Positions 8,437 to 16,730 of a stretch of DNA of 64,000 nucleotides are shown piece after piece; position 1 is the stretch's first letter; every line of letters starts with the position of its first letter. Made by a program: the position numbers and the translations under genes. This stretch comes from Deltaproteobacteria bacterium. Lineage in GTDB: Bacteria; Myxococcota_A; UBA9160; UBA4427. Where the stretch lies: assembly GCA_029261835.1 (NCBI GenBank), contig JAJDAO010000056.1, positions 124,001-188,000 on the forward strand. Reading direction: 5' to 3'. Below the pieces are notes generated by a model that was not told the DNA's origin, did no database searches, and worked only from the letters and a program-made list of their open reading frames with translations.

Positions 8437-9166
8437 GATCGTGTTCATTGGAACCAGCGACGCCTTCGGCGCAGGAGGACGCCGGCAGTCGGCGGTGTTG
8501 GTGCGTGGCGACAGAGGCACGCTCCTGCTGGATTGCGGGGGAACGACCAACAGCGGTCTCGGCGAGCTCGAAATCGCGCGCAACGAGGTCGACACGATTC
8601 TCGTTTCCCACTTTCACGGCGACCATTTCGCCGGCATCCCCCTGCTGTTGTTCGGCGCGCTCTACGAGGATGAACGCCGACATCCGCTCCAGATCGCCGG
8701 CCCACCCGACATCGAGAGACGTGTACGCGATCTCGCACGCAGCATGGGACACGATCTGGACAGTCGAGAGTGGACGTTCCCAATCCAGTTCACGGAGCTC
8801 AGCCCCGGAGAAGAGCGAGAAGTGGGGCCGGCCCGGGTGAGTTCGTTCGAAACTCGGCACCAGCCCGATGCGCACCCACAGGGCTACAGGCTTTCACTCG
8901 GCGGGCGAACTGTGGTGTACTCGGGCGACACCGGTTGGTTCGACAAGCTACCGCGACTGGCCGCTGGAGCGGATTTGTTCATCTGCGAATGCACCCTCTA
9001 TCGCGATCGGCTCGACTTTCATCTCGATCTCGAACGGATCAGCGAGCACCGCGATGAGTTCGATGTCGGCAGTATGCTGCTGACCCACCTGGGCAGCGAG
9101 ATGTCCCGCCTGAGAGGACAGTGCGAGCTCGAAACGGCCGATGACGGTCTGATCGTCAAGCTATAG
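8429..9166 (+). CDS. MBL-fold metal-dependent hydrolase (RNase Z/lactonase-like)
   Basis: A 245-residue metallo-beta-lactamase-fold protein. LLLDCGGTT, SHFHGDHFAG (the HxHxDH metal motif), VSSFETRHQPDAHPQGYRL, VYSGDTGW and the last ligand in LLTHLGSEM are all in the expected order, as in RNase Z and the AttM/phosphonate-type hydrolases. There is no signal peptide, so it is cytoplasmic. The start is ATG 8429, which overlaps the murU stop (8434-8436), so it is translationally coupled to the AmgK-MurU pair. The substrate cannot be told from the sequence; the context suggests a role with wall-recycling sugars, but this is inference. Confidence 0.85.
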   Translation: MNEIVFIGTSDAFGAGGRRQSAVLVRGDRGTLLLDCGGTTNSGLGELEIARNEVDTILVSHFHGDHFAGIPLLLFGALYEDERRHPLQIAGPPDIERRVRDLARSMGHDLDSREWTFPIQFTELSPGEEREVGPARVSSFETRHQPDAHPQGYRLSLGGRTVVYSGDTGWFDKLPRLAAGADLFICECTLYRDRLDFHLDLERISEHRDEFDVGSMLLTHLGSEMSRLRGQCELETADDGLIVKL

Positions 9167-9187
9167 GGTCCTGATCATTCAACAGGT

Positions 9188-10354
9188 TCAGGGCGAGAGG
9201 CCGGGGATGAACTCGCCCAGGACCGCCGAGCGACGGGCACCCGTGCAGCGCGGCAAGTGGTTGGGCAAGCCGAGCAGCGCGTCGCGTCCCATCAACGAGA
9301 AGGCCATCGCCTCGGCAGCCGCGCTGGGAACGCCGGCGGTGTCGAAGGGTTCGACCGCCACGCCGGGCAGCGCTTGGCGCAGCCCGTCCATCATGGCGGG
9401 ATTGGCCGCACCACCACCGCCGACGAGGAGCCTCTCCGGCCCGCCGCCCCGCTGCCCGGCGCCGGGCAGCAGATCGCAGCAGGCCTGCGCGACCGCTTGA
9501 CATGTGAAGGCAACCAGCGTCGCGATGAGGTCGTCTCCCGGGCGAGACCCACCGGCTCGCCAATCCCGCACCAGCGCCTCAGCCTGCTCCGTTCCGTAGC
9601 GCTCGCGGCCGGTCGACTTGGGAGGCATGCGCTCCAGGAACTCGTCCTCGAGCAGCTCGCGTAGCAGCTCCTGATCTGCCCGTCCCTGCCGCGCGCGACG
9701 ACCGTCGCGATCCATGCGCTCGGATCCGCCCGTGAGAATCTGCACGACACCGTCTACCAAAGCGTTGGCGGGCCCGACGTCGAACGCCATGACCTCTTCT
9801 GGATCACCGCCTCGCGGCATCCAGGTCAGATTGGCGATCCCACCCAGGTTGAGGGCGGCGCGACTCTCCGCGGGATCTGCCAGCGCCGCGAAGTGGAAGT
9901 ACGGCGCCAGTGGCGCTCCCTGTCCTCCGGCCGCCATGTCACGTGTCCGGAAGTTCGCAACCACGCGACAACCCGTGCGCTCGGCCAGCAGCGATGGGCA
10001 GCCGATTTGGAGAGTGCCATGCAGCTCTGGGTGGTGCGCCACCGTCTGGCCATGCGACGCGATCGCTCGCACTCTCTCGATCGGCACCCCCGCCTCCCGA
10101 ACCGCTTCGAGCGCAGCCAGGGCGAATCGCTCAGCCAGCAGTACGTCCAGGGCCACGAGTTCGCGCAAGACTTCGTCTGCAGGCAGCCTTCCCGCGGCGA
10201 GTCGATGGACACGCTGCTGCAGCTCACCGCCCAAGGGCGACTCGACGAACGACAGAAGCCGAAACGGCTTGGCCGCCCTGCCCTGCGGCCACTCGACAAG
10301 GGCGGCATCCACGGCGTCAGCTGAAGTTCCCGACATCAGGCCAATCACCAGCAT
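9188..10354 (-). CDS. anmK: Anhydro-N-acetylmuramic acid kinase
   Basis: AnmK hydrolyses and phosphorylates 1,6-anhydroMurNAc, released by lytic transglycosylases, to MurNAc-6-phosphate. The 388-residue length is normal. The N-terminus GLMSGTSADAVDAALVEW corresponds to the family GLMSGTSxDGxD, with Ala in place of the usual Gly. RVRAIASHGQTVAHHP, VVANFRTRDMAAGGQGAPL and MAFDVGPANALVD (family usually DTGPGN) follow, and then LLVGGGGAANPAMM. It converges on the AmgK-MurU-MBL operon with only 21 nt between stop codons. The MurNAc-6-P phosphatase MupP that would link AnmK to AmgK is not in the window. Confidence 0.93.
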   Translation of the reverse strand: MLVIGLMSGTSADAVDAALVEWPQGRAAKPFRLLSFVESPLGGELQQRVHRLAAGRLPADEVLRELVALDVLLAERFALAALEAVREAGVPIERVRAIASHGQTVAHHPELHGTLQIGCPSLLAERTGCRVVANFRTRDMAAGGQGAPLAPYFHFAALADPAESRAALNLGGIANLTWMPRGGDPEEVMAFDVGPANALVDGVVQILTGGSERMDRDGRRARQGRADQELLRELLEDEFLERMPPKSTGRERYGTEQAEALVRDWRAGGSRPGDDLIATLVAFTCQAVAQACCDLLPGAGQRGGGPERLLVGGGGAANPAMMDGLRQALPGVAVEPFDTAGVPSAAAEAMAFSLMGRDALLGLPNHLPRCTGARRSAVLGEFIPGLSP

Positions 10355-10655
10355 GATCGGGATCTTAGGCCGAAATGCCGACGCTGGCGTGATGACCGGA
10401 GTCGGCTGCCGCGCAATGCGTGCCGCGGCAACGGCTTCGCGCCCGAGGTCAACTGCTTGACAGGTCAGGAGAATCCACCACCATCCCCGCTCTGAAATCG
10501 GCCCGCGGCAGATGCGAGATCGCCTCGGGCTCCCGCGGCCAAGGCGCGTCGGCTGCGAGATCGCGCGCCGGCCCCGTGAGCAGCAGCGCAGCAGGTGGTG
10601 GAGTCATCGAGCGCCGCCAACGAGAACCCACGAGAATCTTGGAGATCAGCGGTCC
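10355..10655. other. Intergenic region with no gene seen
   Basis: About 300 bases between the divergent anmK and the small membrane gene. It should contain promoters in both directions. I found no clear consensus boxes and no credible reading frame. Confidence 0.5.
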
Positions 10656-10919
10656 ATGAACGAAGCGTCGCGCACTCAGGGCTGGGCCATCTGCATCTGT
10701 GCCGGTGCGCTGGCCTTTCTGTTCCTGCTGGGCCTGCTCGGCCGCAGCTATTGGGCGATCGCGCTGCCGGTTGCGGTGCTGACGCTATTCGTTCTCGGCC
10801 TGGTGGGCTGGGTCGGCTACACCATCGCCACGATCCAGGTCGAGCCGGGTCCGGCTCCCGAAGTGCTCGCCAGCGACGGGACCAACGACGCCGACTCGCC
10901 CGCCGGCGGCTCGGCCTAG
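10656..10919 (+). CDS. Small two-helix membrane protein of unknown function
   Basis: An 87-residue protein with two strong transmembrane segments (about residues 11-29 and 34-56) and a polar acidic tail (PEVLASDGTNDADSP). I do not recognise a family. The start is ATG 10656, preceded by GGAG at 10641-10644. It ends 9 nt before the first GT4 gene, so it is probably the first gene of the glycosyltransferase operon. It may be a membrane partner or a small envelope protein. Confidence 0.65.
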   Translation: MNEASRTQGWAICICAGALAFLFLLGLLGRSYWAIALPVAVLTLFVLGLVGWVGYTIATIQVEPGPAPEVLASDGTNDADSPAGGSA

Positions 10920-10928
10920 GAATCCGTC

Positions 10929-12188
10929 GTGCGGATCGCGCTGCTCACCTATCGCGGCAACATGTTCTGCGGCGGCCAGGGAATCTACGCCGCCCAATTG
11001 GCCCGTGAGTGGAAGAAGGCCGGGCACGACGTCCACGTCTTCGCCAGCCCGCCCCTGCCCGATCTCGAGCCCGGCATCCCCCTGCACGTCATCCCGAACG
11101 ACAATGTCTTCGCCTCGGAGATGCCGGAGATCTTCGACCCGAGCCGCCCCTTCTCTCTACTCAAGCCGCTGAGCCTCTGGGAGCTCGGTGTGTCGCGCTT
11201 CGGTGTCTTTCCGGAGATGCAGACCTTCGGGCTTCGCCTGATGATGCGCTGGAGGCGCTTCCAGGAGCGATACGGCTTCCACATCGTCTTCGACAACCAG
11301 TGCCTTTCATGGGGGCTGCTGGGGATTCAGGCCATGGGGACACCGGTCGTCTCGGTCATTCACCACCCCCTCCACATCGACCGCGAGGCGGACTTCGCGA
11401 TCGATCCACGACTCAAGATGAAGATCAAGCGCACGCTCTACTTTCCCCTGCTGATGCAGGAGCAGGTGGCTCCGCGCCTCGACCGCATCGTGACTGTGAG
11501 CGAGGCCTCGCGAACCGAGATCGAGCGCTATTTCTCTATCCCGGCGAAACAGATTCCGGTGGTGTACAACGGCACCGACACGGATGTCTTCCGCCCTATT
11601 CCCGGCATGAAGAAAGAGACGGACATGCTCTTTGTGGGACGCACGGAGGACCGCAAGAAGGGCATCGGCACGATGCTGGAAGCGCTCTCGATGCTGCCGG
11701 AATCGGTCACGCTGAAAATCATCGACGGGCGAATCCCGGACGACGGCCTGGTTCCGCGCCTGATCCAGCGCTACGGATTGCACGGTCGCGTGAAGATCCT
11801 CAAGCGCATGCTGAGCGTGGAGGAACTCGTCGAGCAGTACTCCACGGCCCGTGTGGCGATCGTGCCCTCGTTCTTCGAGGGCTTCGGTTTTCCTGCCAGC
11901 GAGGCCATGGCCTGTGGCCTGGCTGTCGTCGCCAACGCGGCAGGCGCATTGCCCGAAGTCGTGGGCAGCGATGGGCGAGCGGGGCAGCTGGTCCCCCAAC
12001 GAAATGCGCGAGCCATGGCCGACGCCATGGCGGACGTCCTTGCGGACCCGGAGAAGACCGAGCGGATGGGACGGGCAGCTCGCACTCGAATTCAGCGAGT
12101 GTTCCAGTGGAGCGACGCTGCCGCCCGACTCGTCGACGTTTTCGAGGACACCCTGCGTGCTACTCACCGTCGATCTCGAGCGGCTTGA
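10929..12188 (+). CDS. Glycosyltransferase family 4 (GT-B fold), paralogue A
   Basis: A 419-residue GT4 enzyme that transfers a sugar from a nucleotide-sugar donor, probably to a glycan or glycolipid. The N-terminal acceptor domain starts MRIALLTYRGNMFCGGQGIY, with a GGQG glycine loop. The C-terminal donor domain has VVYNGTDTDVFRP, MLFVGRTEDRKKGI and the EX7E motif in FFEGFGFPASEAMACGLAVV. The start is GTG 10929. It shares the unusual YRGNM-x-CGGQGIY opening and overall layout with the gene at 12884, so they are tandem paralogues. A methyltransferase gene overlaps its 3' end by 32 nt. Confidence 0.92.
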   Translation: MRIALLTYRGNMFCGGQGIYAAQLAREWKKAGHDVHVFASPPLPDLEPGIPLHVIPNDNVFASEMPEIFDPSRPFSLLKPLSLWELGVSRFGVFPEMQTFGLRLMMRWRRFQERYGFHIVFDNQCLSWGLLGIQAMGTPVVSVIHHPLHIDREADFAIDPRLKMKIKRTLYFPLLMQEQVAPRLDRIVTVSEASRTEIERYFSIPAKQIPVVYNGTDTDVFRPIPGMKKETDMLFVGRTEDRKKGIGTMLEALSMLPESVTLKIIDGRIPDDGLVPRLIQRYGLHGRVKILKRMLSVEELVEQYSTARVAIVPSFFEGFGFPASEAMACGLAVVANAAGALPEVVGSDGRAGQLVPQRNARAMADAMADVLADPEKTERMGRAARTRIQRVFQWSDAAARLVDVFEDTLRATHRRSRAA

Positions 12189-12882
12189 CGTCCGTCCGGG
12201 CAACCTCGTCCTCGACGCGGGGTGTGGCGAAGGTCGGCACTGCTTTGGCTGCCTGGAGAGAGGCGCACGCGTGGTCGGCCTCGACCTGGACTTCGACTCC
12301 CTGCGCCTGTCCTCGATCCGCCTGCGGGAGCGCGCCGCAGAACTCGGCTCACTCGGTGCGATGAACCAGGGTGACGCCTTTCACCTGCCCTACCGAGACG
12401 AGACATTCGACCGCATCATCTGCTCTGAAGTCATGGAGCACGTGCACGATTACCGGGGAGCGGCGCGGGAGCTCGCGCGAGTGACTCGACCTGGCGGCAG
12501 GCTCGCGATCACGATTCCCACCACGACCAGCGAGAACATCTACCTGCGTCTGGGAGATGAATACTTCGAAAGCCCCGGTGGCCACATCCGCATCTTCAAG
12601 CCGCGCCAGCTCGCCAGAGGATTGGCGGAAGCGGGACTGGACACTCTGGGCGTGGGCTTCGCGCATGGCTTTCACACGCCCTACTGGGTACTCCGCTCCG
12701 TCATGCATCTGCCCAACGCGGACGACAGCCATCTCGTGAGGCTCTATCGAAAGTTCTTGATTCGCATCGTCGGATCGCCGTTGATGGACCGTGTCGAGAA
12801 GTCCATCCTCAACTTCATCTGCCCGAAGAGTCTGATTCTCTACGCCGAGAAGCCCGGCTTCAGGGCGGCCACCGCCTCTTGA
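12157..12882 (+). CDS. Class I SAM-dependent methyltransferase (Methyltransf_11)
   Basis: Motif I is VLDAGCGEGRHCFGCLERGA, followed by VVGLDLDFDSL (the acidic end of strand 2), MNQGDAFHLPY, and FDRIICSEVMEHV for motif IV. LARVTRPGGRLAITIP then matches the Methyltransf_11 core. The tail (about residues 140-241) is specific to this protein. The start is GTG 12157 inside the end of the GT4 gene; upstream in-frame sequence is only the shadow of that gene. It sits between two paralogous GT4 genes with 1 nt before the next start, so it probably methylates the same glycan or lipid they build. Confidence 0.85.
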   Translation: MLLTVDLERLDVRPGNLVLDAGCGEGRHCFGCLERGARVVGLDLDFDSLRLSSIRLRERAAELGSLGAMNQGDAFHLPYRDETFDRIICSEVMEHVHDYRGAARELARVTRPGGRLAITIPTTTSENIYLRLGDEYFESPGGHIRIFKPRQLARGLAEAGLDTLGVGFAHGFHTPYWVLRSVMHLPNADDSHLVRLYRKFLIRIVGSPLMDRVEKSILNFICPKSLILYAEKPGFRAATAS

Positions 12883-12883
12883 A

Positions 12884-14191
12884 ATGACCAGACCCCGACG
12901 TATCTGCTTCGTCGCCTACCGGGGCAACATGGCTTGCGGCGGACAGGGGATCTATCTCTGGTTTCTCGCCCGTGAGCTGGCTCGCCTCGGGATCGAGGTC
13001 GATGTGGTCGTTGGCCCGCCCTATCCGGATGAGATGCCCTTCGCGCTGCGCGTGCAACGCGTCCCCAATCAGGAGTACTGGGCCAAATGGTTTACCTCGG
13101 ACTATGCGGGTATGCTGCCCGCCAACAATCGGCTCGGTGCCCTCTCTCCCCTCAACCTCTACGAGCTTGGCGCAAGTCGACTCGGTTTTCTCCCCGAACC
13201 GTTCGCCTTCAGCTTGCGCGCATTTCGTGCCATAGCGGCCCGGCTGCGGCTCGGCGAGCGCTGGGACCTGATTCACGACGTTCAGTGTCTGGGCTACGGC
13301 GTCCTCGGACTGCGAGCACTGGGACTGCCCGTGGTCACGACGATCCACCATCCGCTGACGGTCGACCGCCGCGCTTCTTTCATCCGCGACGAAAGTCTCT
13401 CAGAGTGCATCGGCTCGATGCAGTTCTACCCGATCGGCATGCAGTCCTTCGTGGCGCGCAATATCGATCGCGTCTTCACCTCGTCCGAGGAAAGCGCTCG
13501 CACGATCGTCACGGACTTCGGCGTGCGGCCTCGCCGGATTCGCAATGTGCTCAACGGAATCGATACCGAGCTCTACAGACCCAACCCCTCGCTCGAGCGG
13601 AACGCCAACGAGCTGCTCTGTATCGGGCGTTCGACCGACCCGAACAAGGGGATCAAGACCCTGATTCACGCTCTGGCGCTACTCCCCCCCTCACTGCACT
13701 TGACACTCGTGGACAGCGACAGCCCGGACAACGAGGTATTCGCCTGGGCCCGAGAAGTCGGCGTCGCTGACAGATTGCGAGTGACCGGGCGGCTCGAGGT
13801 CGAGCAGTTGGTCGAGCTCTATTGCCGGGCGACGGTCGCGGTCGTGCCCTCCCGCTACGAGGGATTCGGGCTGCCCGCTGTGGAGGCCATGGCCTGCGGT
13901 ACGCCGGTGGTGGCCTGCCGCGGGGGGGCTCTACCAGAAATCATGCGCCTCACCGGCGGGGGGATCCTGGTCGAGAAGGACCGGCCTGAAGCGCTAGCGG
14001 CCGGCATCCGATCTCTGGTCGATCATCCCGAACAGCGGGCTCAGCTCGGACAACGCGCTCGTTCACGCGTGGAGGCCCACCTCTCGTGGCCGCGCGTAGC
14101 CGCGGCCACACTCGAAGGCTATGCGGAGGTGCTGGCTGAGCGACGCGGACGTCCGACGAGAGCGATCACATCCGACAGACTCGGGAACTGA
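12884..14191 (+). CDS. Glycosyltransferase family 4 (GT-B fold), paralogue B
   Basis: A 435-residue GT4 enzyme closely related in plan to the gene at 10929. It has the same YRGNMACGGQGIY opening, the same conserved PLNLYELGASRLGFLPEPFAF-type segment (paralogue A has SLWELGVSRFGVFPEM), IHHPLTVDRRA, NVLNGIDTELYRP, LCIGRSTDPNKGI, and the EX7E motif in RYEGFGLPAVEAMACGTPVV. The start is ATG 12884, directly after the methyltransferase stop. Its 3' end overlaps the convergent methyltransferase gene by 73 nt. It probably adds the next or an alternative sugar in the same pathway. Confidence 0.92.
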   Translation: MTRPRRICFVAYRGNMACGGQGIYLWFLARELARLGIEVDVVVGPPYPDEMPFALRVQRVPNQEYWAKWFTSDYAGMLPANNRLGALSPLNLYELGASRLGFLPEPFAFSLRAFRAIAARLRLGERWDLIHDVQCLGYGVLGLRALGLPVVTTIHHPLTVDRRASFIRDESLSECIGSMQFYPIGMQSFVARNIDRVFTSSEESARTIVTDFGVRPRRIRNVLNGIDTELYRPNPSLERNANELLCIGRSTDPNKGIKTLIHALALLPPSLHLTLVDSDSPDNEVFAWAREVGVADRLRVTGRLEVEQLVELYCRATVAVVPSRYEGFGLPAVEAMACGTPVVACRGGALPEIMRLTGGGILVEKDRPEALAAGIRSLVDHPEQRAQLGQRARSRVEAHLSWPRVAAATLEGYAEVLAERRGRPTRAITSDRLGN

Positions 14192-14913
14192 CGCGCCAGC
14201 TGGTCCATGCCGCGGACGGCGGGAAGAGCGACGGCGCTCGGCAATACGGCCATCAGCCGAGACCAGCCAGGCATCCCCCAGCCCATCGAGATCCCCTCCA
14301 AGCTCTCGATGATCAGACTCTGCTCCGCCTGCTCCCGGATCAGCCCGACCTCGTAGCGCGTGAAGTGATCGCTCGGCGCATCGTAGCCCCGCCGAACCCT
14401 GACGGCGGGCCAACCGAAGACATCCTGACGTAAGTCGTCGAGTCCCCGCCCTGCCCGGCAGGCGAGGGATTCGAAGTTGGCGATCGCAAGCACGACCTTG
14501 CCGTCCACCTTCGTCACACGGGCCATCTCGGCGATTGCCTCTCCGGGGCAGTCGAAGTGATCCATTGCCCCCTTACAGATACACGCGTCGAATGATCCGG
14601 TTGCGAAGGGAAGCGAGTCCGACCACCCCCTCACCCAGTCGGGCATCGGCCCGGCCTTCTCGGCGGCGAACAGCTTGGCCATCGCCGTCATGCGACCAGA
14701 GGGCTCGACCCCTACGACATTCGCCCCTCGAGTCGCCAGAGCGATCGAATCCTGGCCGACACCGCTTGCCACATCGAGAACGAGCTTGCCCGCCGCGGCC
14801 TGCGTCCGATCCAACGTCACCTGGGTCATTCGGTCGAAGAGGAATTCGCTGTCCGGCGTCATTCCGGTCGGAATGACGTCGCTCATGTCCCGGTCGAGAT
14901 CCACCACCCGCAT
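14119..14913 (-). CDS. Class I SAM-dependent methyltransferase (UbiE/Methyltransf_11-like)
   Basis: A 264-residue methyltransferase. Motif I is LVLDVASGVGQDSIALATRG, then VVGVEPSGRM, DWVRGWSDSLPFATGSFD and ACICKGAMDHFDCP. ARVTKVDGKVVLAIAN corresponds to the post-motif strand. The N-terminal VIPTGMTPDSEFLFDRM resembles ubiquinone/menaquinone-type methyltransferases. The start is ATG 14913; upstream in-frame sequence is low-complexity. The 3' end overlaps the convergent GT4 gene by 73 nt. The substrate is unknown. Confidence 0.85.
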   Translation of the reverse strand: MRVVDLDRDMSDVIPTGMTPDSEFLFDRMTQVTLDRTQAAAGKLVLDVASGVGQDSIALATRGANVVGVEPSGRMTAMAKLFAAEKAGPMPDWVRGWSDSLPFATGSFDACICKGAMDHFDCPGEAIAEMARVTKVDGKVVLAIANFESLACRAGRGLDDLRQDVFGWPAVRVRRGYDAPSDHFTRYEVGLIREQAEQSLIIESLEGISMGWGMPGWSRLMAVLPSAVALPAVRGMDQLARQFPSLSDVIALVGRPRRSASTSA

Positions 14914-15046
14914 GGCGCAGGACCTTAGCCCGCTCCAGATCGTCTGTCTGCCGGCCGCGAGCCCGCCGTGCGAGCCCCGGGCTCCCGATCTTCCGCGAGC
15001 GCTCCGCCGAACCTTGGCCCGGCCCGAAGGGTCTGTATCCTGTGAG

Positions 15047-16333
15047 ATGGCAATGCCCGACTCACACGACTCAGAAGACGCGCCGCTCGCACGCTCACGC
15101 TTCCGGCCGGGCCAGCTCACACGCGAGCGAGTCCTCTCCTTCAGCGTGACGTATGTCGGAATACTGCTCTTCCTATTCCTCTACATCTTCACCATCCGCG
15201 CAGCGGAGTATGCGCTCGACGGCTATTTCCAGAAGCGCGCCGATGAGGCCGTGAGACTCACTGATCTGAATCGCTCGATCGCCAGCCAGATCGAAGAGCG
15301 AATTCACGTCTTCGTCGATGATTCCAAGTGGGTGCGATACGGCGGCGTGGAGGTCACCAGCCTGGTGCTGGCCAGCGACGGACTCACCTGGATCTACGTC
15401 GATGGACATGTGGTGCCGCAGCCCGAAGGTCTCAAGCCCACCGATGTCCTTCGGGAGGCGGTGGCCCTGCTGCCCGCCAACGCCGATGTCAGCACGTCCG
15501 TTCCCCACAATGCTTTGCTCGCCAATGCGATCCTGGTCATCTATGCCGCAATCCTCCTGCAGTCGCTCTACCTGCACAACCGAGCCAGCTCACGTCGCGA
15601 GACCCAGCGCCTCGCGCAGGCCATGCGGGTGAGAGACGAGACCGCACAGCGCGCCGCGGGAATCGAGACCGAGCTGCAGGCAACGCGCAGGCGCCTGGCC
15701 GAGATGGAGCCGGCCGAGCGGGAGCACAGTGAGGAGATCGCGACCCTGCAGGCGGAACGCCAAGGCCTGCAGACAAAGCTCAGCGCCCTTGCCGCACGCG
15801 AGGAGGAGCTACGCGGCAAGGCAGACCGCGCACTCGACTTGTCTCAGGAGGTTCGAGCGCTGGAGGACCTGCTCGAGGAAGCGAGTGGTGATCTAGCCAG
15901 AAGAGACGATGAGATCGGCGCTCTCGAGAAGAACCTCAAGCTCGCCTCCAAGGCGGCAGCCGGCGCATCGGCCGGACGAGCTCGCGGTGCCGATGGTTTG
16001 GCGAAGCGTCTGCGCACGCTGTACAAGACGCTCGAAGTCGACGACCGCGCCATCGATGATCTGATCGCCTTGCGCGATGAGTCGATGAAGCTCAAGGCCG
16101 AAGAGAAGCTGAAACGGCTCTCCGAGGAGGCTGACAACGTCGCGGTGCGTCGCAAAGTGGGTGGGCTGCCAGATCACCTGAGCATTTTCGAGCTCGGCTT
16201 CGCGGGCAAAGGCCGAATCTACTACACCAAAGGAAGACAGCGCCGTTTCCGAGTGTTGGCAGTCGGCGCCAAGAATACCCAGGATGCCGATCTCGACTAC
16301 CTGAGGCGCCTCGGAAGAGAAGAGATAGCCTGA
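15047..16333 (+). CDS. Membrane-anchored coiled-coil protein with RelE-like C-terminal domain
   Basis: A 428-residue protein. One membrane helix (about residues 29-50), a periplasmic-looking stretch, a second helix (about 160-180), then a long coiled coil (about 185-310, rich in RRLAEMEPAEREHSEE-type heptads). The last 55 residues read GGLPDHLSIFELGFAGKGRI, then YYTKGRQRRFRVLAVGAKNT, then QDADLDYLRRL. The RIYY, RFRVLAVGAK and N/TQ-D-DL features resemble the RelE/HigB nuclease fold. The start is ATG 15047 (or ATG 15053). It is divergent from the methyltransferase at 14913. I do not know a described family with this architecture; the RelE link is by pattern only. Confidence 0.7.
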   Translation: MAMPDSHDSEDAPLARSRFRPGQLTRERVLSFSVTYVGILLFLFLYIFTIRAAEYALDGYFQKRADEAVRLTDLNRSIASQIEERIHVFVDDSKWVRYGGVEVTSLVLASDGLTWIYVDGHVVPQPEGLKPTDVLREAVALLPANADVSTSVPHNALLANAILVIYAAILLQSLYLHNRASSRRETQRLAQAMRVRDETAQRAAGIETELQATRRRLAEMEPAEREHSEEIATLQAERQGLQTKLSALAAREEELRGKADRALDLSQEVRALEDLLEEASGDLARRDDEIGALEKNLKLASKAAAGASAGRARGADGLAKRLRTLYKTLEVDDRAIDDLIALRDESMKLKAEEKLKRLSEEADNVAVRRKVGGLPDHLSIFELGFAGKGRIYYTKGRQRRFRVLAVGAKNTQDADLDYLRRLGREEIA

Positions 16334-16352
16334 GGATGACCGTGGCCCTTCA

Positions 16353-16730
16353 TCAAGGTCCCTCGGCCAGCAGCCTCCTCAGTGTGAGCTTGAGTTCGCC
16401 GTCGTCCCATGGCTTGGGAATCAGCGCCTTGACACCGAGCGCCTCCAGTTCGTCGCGGGGCACGGCCTCTGTCCAACCGGTGATGAGAATGCGCACGGCC
16501 CCCGGACAGCGTCGGGCAGCCTCGGAAAGTAGCTCCATCCCGCTCATGCCCGGCATCTTCTGATCTGAGAGAATCATGTCCACGGCGCGCTCAGCCATGA
16601 TGCGCATGGCCTCGAGCGGGGAATCGGCCGTCAAGATGTCGTAGCCCTCGCGGCGAAGACAGCGCCGCAACGCCGCGAGGATCCTCGCCTCATCATCGAC
16701 GATCAACAAGCTGGGGGCCCCGCCGCTCAC
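16353..16730 (-). CDS. Single-domain response regulator (CheY-like receiver)
   Basis: A 125-residue receiver domain without an output domain. LLIVDDEARI supplies the acidic pocket, MILSDQKMPGMSG the phospho-acceptor Asp (about residue 58), VRILITGWTE the conserved Thr and LIPKPWDDGEL the Lys. The start is GTG 16730, which overlaps the stop of the upstream histidine kinase as GTGA, so the two are translationally coupled and it is almost certainly that kinase's partner. Having no DNA-binding output, it must act by protein contact or phosphorelay. Confidence 0.92.
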   Translation of the reverse strand: MSGGAPSLLIVDDEARILAALRRCLRREGYDILTADSPLEAMRIMAERAVDMILSDQKMPGMSGMELLSEAARRCPGAVRILITGWTEAVPRDELEALGVKALIPKPWDDGELKLTLRRLLAEGP

